A stretch of 64,000 nucleotides of DNA from Polyangiaceae bacterium (GTDB taxonomy: Bacteria; Myxococcota_A; Polyangia; Polyangiales; Polyangiaceae), in NCBI GenBank assembly GCA_009781005.1, contig WQYX01000007.1, positions 1-64,000 on the forward strand, in the 5' to 3' direction. Numbering within the stretch: the first letter of the stretch is position 1; each line of letters begins with the position of its first letter. Of the stretch, positions 49,236-58,106 are shown piece by piece. The notes under the pieces are model-generated. The model was not told where the DNA came from. It made no database searches and worked only from the letters and a program-made list of their open reading frames with translations. The translations under genes were made by a program, and so were the position numbers.

Positions 49236-49352
49236 GATGTCTCACCAATACAACTTCGGCACCAAAGACAAACAGCGCGCTTCGTGTTTTGATTTCGCGC
49301 TGATAAGAAAAGATATCGTCAGTGTCTCGGATTCAAGGGCCCCGAGCTGCCA

Positions 49353-51356
49353 TTAAGAAGGGCTTTCTATGCTTATGACCGAGGCGTTGCCGTTTCCAAA
49401 CCACTCTGAATTATCGGACGCCCCGAAGCGCGCATGCGCATCTTTCTCGGCCCGGTGGCGCCGAGCACGCACCCAGCGACCTTCCGGCACTGGCTTGGTA
49501 TCGACGTCCGCGTGTGCCACCTCCCCACCGCAAGCATGCTCACGCCGCCAGCGCTGAAGAAGTACGAGCGCTGCGTTGCTATCTCGATCCCAGATGGCCC
49601 CGCACCCGGAACACGAGTGGTCCAGAGGTTCGACGGAATCGAATCTCTCTTTCGACCCGCACGCATGGCACGGTTGCAGGAAACTCCTCGTATCCAATAA
49701 TTCGATGCGTGCGGATCGACTTTTCGATGCATTCTGCAAACTTGCGCGTAGCTCGCTCACGGCCGCTGCTTGACGGTTGCGCCGCAGACCGCGCCATTCG
49801 ATACTCGCATCCTCTACTAAGTGGCGCTTGGCGACAACACGAAGATCGAAATCCTCGATAACGATAGAAACGTACTCCCGAGCGAGCTGCGCCGCAAAAA
49901 TGCGATAAAGCTCACGTCGCGCGCGGAGCGCATGGATCCGCTGCGAATCCTCCCACGACCAAAGATGGTAGTCGTGATATCGCCACGCTTCGAGTGCCTC
50001 ATAGGCCTTCTCGTCGCCGACGAAGCGCACGTTGCGCCATTGCTTTGCGAGCACAGCGAGGCGCGACGGGACGCGCCATTCCATGATGCCGACTGTCGCC
50101 TCACGCAGCCACTCGGGGATGGATGCGGCCGCCGCAAGCCAACCCGAAAGGGCGTCCCTGGCAGCCGCCAAGTTTCGGTCGCGAATCGAACGCAATTCTT
50201 CGACCTTCGCGAATGCGCCAAGAAGCGATGCGGGGAGACGCAATTCACCTGATCGACCGTCGGATCCAGCCCATGCAGCAACACGAAGCTCGTTGCCGAT
50301 CGCACGCCAGCCAATGTGGATCGCAACGGCGCTTTCGTTGCTATCGGTTCGCTGAACAGCAAGGATCTCGTCAGCGACATCCACAGTAATTTCAACAGCC
50401 CATTCATCACGCGGACCGCGACGACGAACACTGACCGTCGCACGCTTGACGATCGATCCCTCTGGCAACGGGCGATGCATGAGCATGGGCCATTGGGCCC
50501 AAATGGGATCACGACCTTCGGAGCCAATACGAAGTGACAGCGTCGTGCGCGACAATTGCCGACGTTCACCGCGCCGCATCGAATGCCACGCGCCAGAATC
50601 CACTGGTGCAACACGTAATCGTGCGTCGGAACCGAAAAGCGTCTCGCACGGAAAGCCTTTCTGAATCTGCACGCCAACGCGCCCCGCACCAACGAATCTG
50701 GAACATCGCGGGTTGTTGGGCTGCGCCCCGTCGTAGAGTGCAGCCGCGCGCGCACGATGGTCGGCGTCTTCGACAAGGAGATACGTGCCCCAGTAGACGC
50801 CGCATAAGGCACGAGCTCCCCGGCGGAGCCTCGCCGCGCGCTCGTTGATTTCGTCCATTGCGCGTTGTACTGCGTGATTCTCTCGGACTTCGCGGCGGCG
50901 CACTCGAAGGGCATCGAGAGCGCGCCGACTCACCTCCCGTGCGTCGCGCATACGCTGCCTGGCGTCGATTGGTTCCGATTTCGATTGCACAGTCATTCGA
51001 GCTTCGCGAGCAGCCGCGGCAGCTGCGTGCACCGCCTCATTGGCCGCCGCCGTTTCTTCTTCGAGTTCGCGCAATCCGCTTTCGGTGAGCAACCGACGAA
51101 GTGCATCGCGACGGGCGCACTCAATCTCAATAAGCGCATTACGATATCGGTGGGCTGCGCGCATTTGCTCTTTTACGAGCTTGCCATTCATTGTCGGGGC
51201 CAAAAGGCCATAACGATAGACGCGAATCATTTCGGATAACGTCCCGGCATATAAAGCCAAGAGCATGCCAAGCATGGCCGGTTCATCGATGATCCACGAT
51301 AATATCCACGGTATATTGCCGCGCAAATCGCATACCGGCGGTGGCGCGACTACCAT
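49353..51356 (-). CDS. TnpB/Cas12 (type V)-lineage RuvC effector-like protein, standalone; start uncertain (51230, 51356 or TTG at 51431)
   Basis: IRVYRYGLLAPT...VKEQMRAAHRYRNALIEIE N-terminus; VAIHIGWR (RuvC-I-like); SIVIEDFDLRVVAK (RuvC-II); CHACG...CSGCGAIWDRDSNAAL (zinc ribbon plus RuvC-III). Numbering in findings uses the 692-aa ORF 49353..51431. Confidence 0.72.
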   Translation of the reverse strand: MVVAPPPVCDLRGNIPWILSWIIDEPAMLGMLLALYAGTLSEMIRVYRYGLLAPTMNGKLVKEQMRAAHRYRNALIEIECARRDALRRLLTESGLRELEEETAAANEAVHAAAAAAREARMTVQSKSEPIDARQRMRDAREVSRRALDALRVRRREVRENHAVQRAMDEINERAARLRRGARALCGVYWGTYLLVEDADHRARAAALYDGAQPNNPRCSRFVGAGRVGVQIQKGFPCETLFGSDARLRVAPVDSGAWHSMRRGERRQLSRTTLSLRIGSEGRDPIWAQWPMLMHRPLPEGSIVKRATVSVRRRGPRDEWAVEITVDVADEILAVQRTDSNESAVAIHIGWRAIGNELRVAAWAGSDGRSGELRLPASLLGAFAKVEELRSIRDRNLAAARDALSGWLAAAASIPEWLREATVGIMEWRVPSRLAVLAKQWRNVRFVGDEKAYEALEAWRYHDYHLWSWEDSQRIHALRARRELYRIFAAQLAREYVSIVIEDFDLRVVAKRHLVEDASIEWRGLRRNRQAAAVSELRASLQNASKSRSARIELLDTRSFLQPCHACGSKERFDSVEPLDHSCSGCGAIWDRDSNAALVLLQRWRREHACGGEVAHADVDTKPVPEGRWVRARRHRAEKDAHARFGASDNSEWFGNGNASVISIESPS

Positions 51357-51368
51357 GTCGACGCGATA

Positions 51369-51675
51369 GCGCGACAGGCGGTGTCGCGCACGAACAGCAA
51401 TGCGTATCCTCAGTGAGAACGCGGCGCACAACCATGAATGAGAGTGCGCCGCTACGTCCGCCGACGCGGAGCGAATTCAGGGACAGGCCCTAACACGACT
51501 GCCGGAACTTCGTTCCGGGCTACGCGGTTCCGCTTCGCGGAAACCCGTCGTGTTCCCTTGTCTCAAGGGGGCGCGGCGCCCCCTCTTGCCCGCTTTCGCG
51601 GGCAATTCACCCCTCCGAAAAGCCGCTCCCGCGGCTTTGCTTGCACTCCTGCCGGAATACTTCCGGCAGGAGTGC
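51369..51675. other. Cluster of about seven strong hairpins upstream of the TnpB/Cas12-like gene
   Basis: 51369-51389, 51421-51452, 51492-51554 (8-bp outer stem enclosing two hairpins), 51567-51583, 51586-51605, 51619-51638, 51643-51675 (15-bp perfect stem, TAC loop). Confidence 0.85.
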
Positions 51676-51678
51676 TAA

Positions 51679-53022
51679 TCAGAAACGGCCGGTGACACCA
51701 CCACCCGCGTATCCGGGGGTAATGGCGGGCGCGAAGCTGATGTCGACCGGGGTCTTCACACCCGCCGGCTTCGGCGCTGGCGTCTCACCACCGAGACTCG
51801 ACGTCGAACGTGACGGATCATCGAAGAGGTAGAGCACGAGCCCGGCGACACCCACCGCCGCCGCACCAATACCGGTCGCGACAGCCGCGGTGGTCCAGGT
51901 AGACCGAGCATTCCGCGCGCTCTGGTAACTCGAGAGCTCTCCTGCATCCAGCGCGCGGCTATCGCGCGCATCAAGCAAGTTTTTTGCGGCATGCTGCCGA
52001 TCCATGGCAATCCCGGCAGAAACCACAGCGGCTACGCCGAGCGCTCCGGCACCAATGAAGGCGCCGTTCGCGACCTTGCGCTGGGCACTCGTACGGAGCG
52101 ACACGTTGAGGCGCTTGACCTCGTCGCGGCCGAACTCGATCTCGCGGACCTCGGGATCGTGCCCTGGCTGACTGACAGCTACAACGTGAACACCAGGCGC
52201 AACGGCCGCGGGCGACGCGAGCGGCACCTTTCCGACGAGGCGGCCATCGATCTCGACGCGGGGCCCGGCGGGTCCGTCGACGACGAGATGTGCAGGGCTT
52301 TCCCTCAGCGTGACGTCGACTGCAATGAAGGCATTCTCCACAACAACGAACTCGCGACGCTCTGCCTGAAAGCCTGGCGCCGTGACGACCGCCGCATGCT
52401 TGCCTGGTTTCACTTGCGAGATAAGGGGGGCTTCCACCGGAGACGCACCATCGAGCGAGACCATGGCTTTGTCCGACGACGATGTGCTGACCGATACGCG
52501 CGTGGCCTGATGCGTCGTCATCGCACCAGATGAGGTATTCCCACCCGATCCGGACCCAAGGCGTTCCTCCGCGGGCCCGAGCTCAGCGAGGTACTGAGCT
52601 GCATCGGCGGCACGGGGCCCACCAGGCGCTCGTTTGAGATACTCGCGATAACCGTTCGTGGCTGCGAGCAAGTGCTGCGAATTCTTGTCGATGTAGTATT
52701 GTCGCCGATGAGACTGCGCGATGGCGAACGTGACGGCGATATTCGGCGCTCTACGTTGGGCCTCTTCGAAGGCAGCAATGGACGAAAGGAAGTCGCCACG
52801 CTCGTAGGTCTGCACGCCGACGGCAAAGAAGGTCTTGGCCTCCTGACGTGAGGCAGCATCCCCATCTTGGGATGGTGCGGGTTCTGCCATGGCGGGATGC
52901 ACCGACGCAAGGCTGAGAAGTAAGGCCACGGGAATGGCTGCACGAACATTTCGTGAAAGCCGTGTTTTGAGGGTCTTCAAGCTGCACTCCAAATCGAGAA
53001 AGCCATCGTGAACTCTTTTCAA
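51679..53022 (-). CDS. PEGA-domain protein with N-terminal TPR-like region
   Basis: Signal peptide AIPVALLLSLASVHPAMA; TPR-like segment; VDGPAGPRVEIDGRLVGKVPL PEGA motif; C-terminal TM. Confidence 0.75.
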   Translation of the reverse strand: MKRVHDGFLDLECSLKTLKTRLSRNVRAAIPVALLLSLASVHPAMAEPAPSQDGDAASRQEAKTFFAVGVQTYERGDFLSSIAAFEEAQRRAPNIAVTFAIAQSHRRQYYIDKNSQHLLAATNGYREYLKRAPGGPRAADAAQYLAELGPAEERLGSGSGGNTSSGAMTTHQATRVSVSTSSSDKAMVSLDGASPVEAPLISQVKPGKHAAVVTAPGFQAERREFVVVENAFIAVDVTLRESPAHLVVDGPAGPRVEIDGRLVGKVPLASPAAVAPGVHVVAVSQPGHDPEVREIEFGRDEVKRLNVSLRTSAQRKVANGAFIGAGALGVAAVVSAGIAMDRQHAAKNLLDARDSRALDAGELSSYQSARNARSTWTTAAVATGIGAAAVGVAGLVLYLFDDPSRSTSSLGGETPAPKPAGVKTPVDISFAPAITPGYAGGGVTGRF

Positions 53023-55970
53023 GGAACCAATGCAGTACCGAGATACACCTCGGCGGCATCAGGGAAACCGATGACCATGTCATCGACGCCATCGCCATTC
53101 ACATCGCCAAAAGCCATCGACTCCACACCCCCACCACTCAGCGTGACTTGGGGTGTCTGAGTCAACACGAGAGCACCGCGCTCGACGCGATAGAACGACA
53201 CCATGTTGTTGACGGCGACGGCAAGCTCGCCTGCCGGCGTCGCGGCGAATACCTTCGCAATCCCAGGAGCCATGTTGACCGCGACGCTGCGCGCAGGGTC
53301 GAGCGTGCCGCTTCCATTGTTCAGCAGGATGCGTGCGGTTTGCGAAGAATCGGTCGACCAGACAAGGACGTCCTTGTTGCCATCGCCATCGAAGTCGCCG
53401 ACCACGAGGCGAACATTGCCAACTCCACCGAAGTCATAATTGACAAACTTGAGTTCGCCTGGACCGCTCACCGAATCTGGAAGAGGGGAGACAAATGCAC
53501 CGGGCTTCGCCGTAAGAATGCGACCTTTATCGAAGGTTGCCGACGGGATGATCGCGACAACTTCGTCGAGTCCGTCCCCATCGAGATCTACCGCCGCAAG
53601 GGCCGTTCGATTCATTTGATTGAGCAGGTCTGCGGGGCTTGCCGTGAAGTTTTTCGATTGTTCGGCAAAGGGGGTCGACGACTGCACTCGCATCGGGTCG
53701 AAGTCCGCGAGGCCAGAGGCCTGAACGAGCCAGAGCCGGCTGCTTTGTTTGACCGAACTACGATCGTCTTCCTGGCGCTCGGTGCCGAAACCAAGTGAAA
53801 CCAACGACACCGCATCGGGCTGGAGGAACTTGCCAGCAACCACCGAGAGACCGACGTCACGAATGTACGTGTTGGCCGCACTGACGAGGCCAAAACGCGA
53901 GGTGAGAGAACGATCCGCACTGCCTTGGAGAGCAGCCGCAAACGACACACCGTCAGAGGTTCGCCCGAGGGGTACAATGCTCTGAAACTGATCGGGCGTG
54001 CCAACCAAAAGCCACGAAACCTGGGCAAGCACGAGTTGCGATACGTCATCGAGACGTCCCAGGAATTTGGGCTGCTCCGGAGACCCCGTACGCCCAAAAA
54101 CCGCGTAGAGAGCGACCGTATCGAGACCGCTCGAGTCGCCGCGCACCGCAATTGCGATATCGAGCAAGCCGTCGTGATCGATATCGCCAATGGCGACTCG
54201 TGAGATCGAGCCGTCGATGGGGAACGATATACGCGAGAACGTCGGGTAAACGACGTTGTTCGGGTTTTGCGCCAGCGTCGTGCCCATATAGATATCGAGC
54301 GCCTGAGCCGACCACGCCACCACGTCGGGGGCTCCATCGCCATTCAAATCAACGATTTTCGCTCCAATCCACTTCGAATCGCCGGGCGCTCCAACCGAAG
54401 CAAGATCCCGCAAGACGCTGAGCGGAGCCGAAAGCGCGCTCGCCGCCGCTGGCTGAGCGTTGATGGCCCGATCATAGGCGGCCGTGTTGAAATGGATTCC
54501 CGTGCTGTCGACCCAGTCGATGACCGAGTCACCATTCAAATCGCCGAGGGCGAGCGGCGCTTCCCCTGCAGGCAGCACGACGGCGCCGGTGCTGGGATAA
54601 ACTCCGATACCCGGGTAGCTCGTAAGCTTGTTGTCGTTCGCGCCCGCGGGCATCGAATGCGTAGCACCCGTCCCGTCCCCGAATCCAACGGCCGCTCCAT
54701 TCACGGTCGGCACGAGAACATCAGGAATTGCATCGATCGTTACGGTGGAAGCATCGAACAAGGGCACCTGTCCAAAGCCCGGAACGACACCGTACGATGC
54801 AACATTCGCGATGGTGGCAGCGCCACCCACGGTCGTCCCCGACGGGAGCGAGAGGCGAATGCGCGGCTCCAGTGTAGCGTCGGGGCCGGGATCCGATCGG
54901 GTATCGGAGGGGCCGAGCTGATATGGATACATGTTCGGCGTGTTCGGGCCGAGGGACGCGCCAGGCGTACGCCAGTCCGCAACGGTGTGTCGCAAGCAGA
55001 GCGGCAACACCTGAACCGACGACGGATCTTGGATCGTCAAGATCATCGTCTCGCACGTATGTGCGCTGGAGTCGGCGTTGCTCAAGATGAAATGTCCAAC
55101 CGCAGGCTGCGGAATTTGCGCGGTACCCGTCCCAACCGCCGGCAATGCCGCGCCCGCCGGATTCGGCGACAGCCATTTGTCGAGTTCGGGGAGTGGGAAG
55201 ATTGGAATTGTCTCGTTCGAACCATCGTCCCGAACATCATAAAAGAGCATCGAATAGCCCTTGCCGCGCTCTCGGGTGAACGGACTCGTGTCTGCAATCG
55301 CAGCAATCTGCTGACCGACGCCGAGAAGACCGAGGCTTCCAAAGCGCGCTGGAATCGCTATCGCATCGGATACGTTGAGCGGAAAGAACGGGTAGATGTT
55401 CGGGATCACGGTCCGATCGGGGTAACCTCGATAAACGGCAAGACCGCCACCCACGGCGCCGCCCGAAAGTTCGGTATCGAGAAGGGTAATGGTCGCGAGC
55501 TTGTCCGTGGATAGGCTATCGGTGATGAAACGCCCTCGCGTGACCGGCAGGGTCGTGGTAGCCGCCAGAGCCGCCTGCGCGTTGAGGAAATTGACCCGGA
55601 GCGAAGTCTTTCCCTGAACGACGATATCCTGGCGCCCGTCGCCGTCGAAGTCCCCGAGACGAAGATCGGTGAGCTCCCCGGGAATTCGTTGCGCGGAAGT
55701 CGAGAACGTTCCCGTGGACTTTCGACAGACGGAGTCCACGCCACAGCCATAACCCGACGGACAGGCTGTCTGGCTGTCGCAAAGGAAATGGCAATCCGCG
55801 CTGCATTTGCCGGATGCCGTGGGCGCGCCGGGGTCGCATTCTTCATGCTCCTCGAGGACGCCATTCCCACATTGATTGGTGTCGATAGCAGGGAGTGTGG
55901 TGCAGGCAGCAACGCATGCCGAAACCACGAACAGGGAGGCCCAAACGGAACGGGGGGAAAGAAAGTGCAT
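53019..55970 (-). CDS. FG-GAP/VCBS-repeat lipoprotein
   Basis: VSACVAACTT lipobox; CGNGVLEEHEECDPG; repeated GDFDGDGRQDIVV, DLNGDGAPDVV. Confidence 0.85.
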   Translation of the reverse strand: MHFLSPRSVWASLFVVSACVAACTTLPAIDTNQCGNGVLEEHEECDPGAPTASGKCSADCHFLCDSQTACPSGYGCGVDSVCRKSTGTFSTSAQRIPGELTDLRLGDFDGDGRQDIVVQGKTSLRVNFLNAQAALAATTTLPVTRGRFITDSLSTDKLATITLLDTELSGGAVGGGLAVYRGYPDRTVIPNIYPFFPLNVSDAIAIPARFGSLGLLGVGQQIAAIADTSPFTRERGKGYSMLFYDVRDDGSNETIPIFPLPELDKWLSPNPAGAALPAVGTGTAQIPQPAVGHFILSNADSSAHTCETMILTIQDPSSVQVLPLCLRHTVADWRTPGASLGPNTPNMYPYQLGPSDTRSDPGPDATLEPRIRLSLPSGTTVGGAATIANVASYGVVPGFGQVPLFDASTVTIDAIPDVLVPTVNGAAVGFGDGTGATHSMPAGANDNKLTSYPGIGVYPSTGAVVLPAGEAPLALGDLNGDSVIDWVDSTGIHFNTAAYDRAINAQPAAASALSAPLSVLRDLASVGAPGDSKWIGAKIVDLNGDGAPDVVAWSAQALDIYMGTTLAQNPNNVVYPTFSRISFPIDGSISRVAIGDIDHDGLLDIAIAVRGDSSGLDTVALYAVFGRTGSPEQPKFLGRLDDVSQLVLAQVSWLLVGTPDQFQSIVPLGRTSDGVSFAAALQGSADRSLTSRFGLVSAANTYIRDVGLSVVAGKFLQPDAVSLVSLGFGTERQEDDRSSVKQSSRLWLVQASGLADFDPMRVQSSTPFAEQSKNFTASPADLLNQMNRTALAAVDLDGDGLDEVVAIIPSATFDKGRILTAKPGAFVSPLPDSVSGPGELKFVNYDFGGVGNVRLVVGDFDGDGNKDVLVWSTDSSQTARILLNNGSGTLDPARSVAVNMAPGIAKVFAATPAGELAVAVNNMVSFYRVERGALVLTQTPQVTLSGGGVESMAFGDVNGDGVDDMVIGFPDAAEVYLGTALVP

Positions 55971-55992
55971 CTTAGGATTGGTGTTGGTAGCT

Positions 55993-57672
55993 CTAATAGG
56001 GGTCTTCAGGGAGTTCGTGCGACCGCGACTTTGCGGACGCAGCAGGCTTATTTGCAGGCTTGGTGGTTGGCGGAGGGCTTCGCGGTGCTTGCGTTGCCAC
56101 TGGTTTTGCGGCCACGGTGGGTGGCCCATTCGCGAGCGTACCACTTGGTGCAGTCGACGCAACGGGTGCGGTCGACGCAACCGCCTGCACGGCCATTGCA
56201 CGCGTAGGCGACGCAACGGGGGCCGCAGGTGGCGAAGCAGACACAGGGGCGGAGATAGCCGTGGTCACTGCAGCTTTGGGCAAGGTATTCTTCGGCGCTG
56301 GGACCTTCCTGAAGAGGAAGATAGCGGCAGCTACGACAACGACCACTCCCACGGCTGCCACGACCAAGACCCCCTGACGCCTTGCAACCGGCGGCGTTGA
56401 TGGGTGGGCTGACACCACGGCCGGCACCGTGCTTGCGCGGGGGGCGTTCACGTCCGTATCGACACCCGCAGAAACGGAAGCGCTCCTGCCGGCATGCTCG
56501 AGGGTTGCGGGAGCCGCGCCGTGGGTGGCAGGTGCCTCCTTGCCTTCCTGCTCCTTGCTCGCCGGGTAAACAGGCCTGCCGACAGCCGGCAATTGTCCTG
56601 AGATATGCCGTACGAGCGGGGGAACGGAACGGGTACGAGGACCCGTCATCTGCCACGTGAATCCACACGCGCGCGCAAGTTCCTCGACTGCCTGAGTCAA
56701 CGACGCAGGCCGCTGCTTCGGATCCTTCGCGAGCATTTGCAGAATGGAAGCGTCGACCTTCGCATTCAGGTTCGGATTGACCGCGGACGGACGCGGCGGA
56801 TCATGCCCAACATGAGCCATCATGAGATCCATGGCCGTGGATCCCTGAAAGGGCATCTGCCCCGTCAGGGCCTCGAAGACCATCACACCGAATGCGTAGA
56901 CATCCGTGGTCTTGTCGACCTCATACCCGGAGCATTGCTCCGGTGACATGTAGTGGGGGGTTCCAAGGATGGCCCCTACTCGCGTCGCACGGGGCGACAT
57001 GCCATTGTTGCCGAGGAGCTTTGCGATTCCGAAGTCCAGGACTTTGGCGTTCGGATACTGGTCCTCGTCAATGACGAGAAAGACGTTCTCCGGTTTCAAG
57101 TCGCGATGCACGATGCCGGCGGCATGCGCGGCGTCCATGGCACGTGCAACACCGCGAAAGATGGGAAGGGCGTCGACAGGCTCGAGGATGCCTTTTTCTT
57201 GAATGTATGCGTCGAGGGTCAAGCCTTCGAGCATCTCCATCACATAATATTGCCGGCCATCCGAGAGGGCACCAAACCCGAAGATATCGATAATTCCTTT
57301 GTGCCTAATCTTGTTCGCTGCGCGCGCCTCTTCGATGAACCGCCGTACGAACTCCGGCCACATGGAGAATTCCCGGTGAAGCACTTTCACCGCGGCGCTC
57401 TTGCCAATCACGGGATGGACCGCACGATAGACGTGTCCAAAAGAGCCTTCGCCGATCTTCGCTTGAATGACGTACTCGCCAACCAGCGTTCCGCTCGGTA
57501 CGTCGGGCGACGGATCGAGGGGTTCCTCCTCCACGGACACGACTTGCGTTTCGATGTCTTGCGAAGTCAAATTCGTGTCTTTGGCAGCGGTCACCGAAAC
57601 CCCACTTGACCCCGGCAGAGCCTTGCGGTCATTCCGATCGTATTCGTTTTCAACGCAAGCGCGCGATGCCAT
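55993..57672 (-). CDS. Serine/threonine protein kinase with C-terminal TM and Pro/Ala-rich tail
   Basis: IGEGSFGHVYRAVHP, HRDLKPENVFL, DFGIAKLLG. Confidence 0.92.
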   Translation of the reverse strand: MASRACVENEYDRNDRKALPGSSGVSVTAAKDTNLTSQDIETQVVSVEEEPLDPSPDVPSGTLVGEYVIQAKIGEGSFGHVYRAVHPVIGKSAAVKVLHREFSMWPEFVRRFIEEARAANKIRHKGIIDIFGFGALSDGRQYYVMEMLEGLTLDAYIQEKGILEPVDALPIFRGVARAMDAAHAAGIVHRDLKPENVFLVIDEDQYPNAKVLDFGIAKLLGNNGMSPRATRVGAILGTPHYMSPEQCSGYEVDKTTDVYAFGVMVFEALTGQMPFQGSTAMDLMMAHVGHDPPRPSAVNPNLNAKVDASILQMLAKDPKQRPASLTQAVEELARACGFTWQMTGPRTRSVPPLVRHISGQLPAVGRPVYPASKEQEGKEAPATHGAAPATLEHAGRSASVSAGVDTDVNAPRASTVPAVVSAHPSTPPVARRQGVLVVAAVGVVVVVAAAIFLFRKVPAPKNTLPKAAVTTAISAPVSASPPAAPVASPTRAMAVQAVASTAPVASTAPSGTLANGPPTVAAKPVATQAPRSPPPTTKPANKPAASAKSRSHELPEDPY

Positions 57673-58106
57673 GACTCTGCGGTTCTCGCAATGAAGTGAA
57701 TACTCACTCTTTTGTATTGATAAGAATAGGATTCACCACCATCGTCCTTCATCATGCCTGATGACATCGTGACATGACTCCCTGCATGGTCGGTCTTCAT
57801 CGTGGTGAATCACGCTGGCGTTGGAACCAGCCGCGCCACGCCGACAATCGCAAGGAGCATTCCACGCTTCTTTCCACGGAACACAAGGATATTTACGGCG
57901 CGCAATCGGATGATCCTCGGATGATGCGCTGTCGGTGAGGGTGATCGTGTTCACCCAAAAACGTGCTGCGTCGATGCGACATCAAACGATGCATTCGCGC
58001 GGCATCCCAATATACTGATTTACGACGAACATCACGACATGGATCACTTGGCTCGGCCTTCGAAGCGAAAACAGCCAATCCGTGAGGACCTCCGCCCTGC
58101 GATACG

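Noticed and set aside
49817-50914. 365-aa ORF in an alternate frame on the same strand as the Cas12-like gene
   Set aside because: Out-of-frame translation with no motifs; the main frame carries the RuvC and zinc-ribbon signatures.
49236-51700. CRISPR array near the Cas12-like gene
   Set aside because: Both flanks were read; only non-identical hairpins are present, with no direct repeats of constant spacing.
53019-56216. Full 1065-aa ORF start at 56216
   Set aside because: The first ~82 codons overlap the kinase gene and are Arg/Pro-rich; a lipoprotein start at 55970 fits better.
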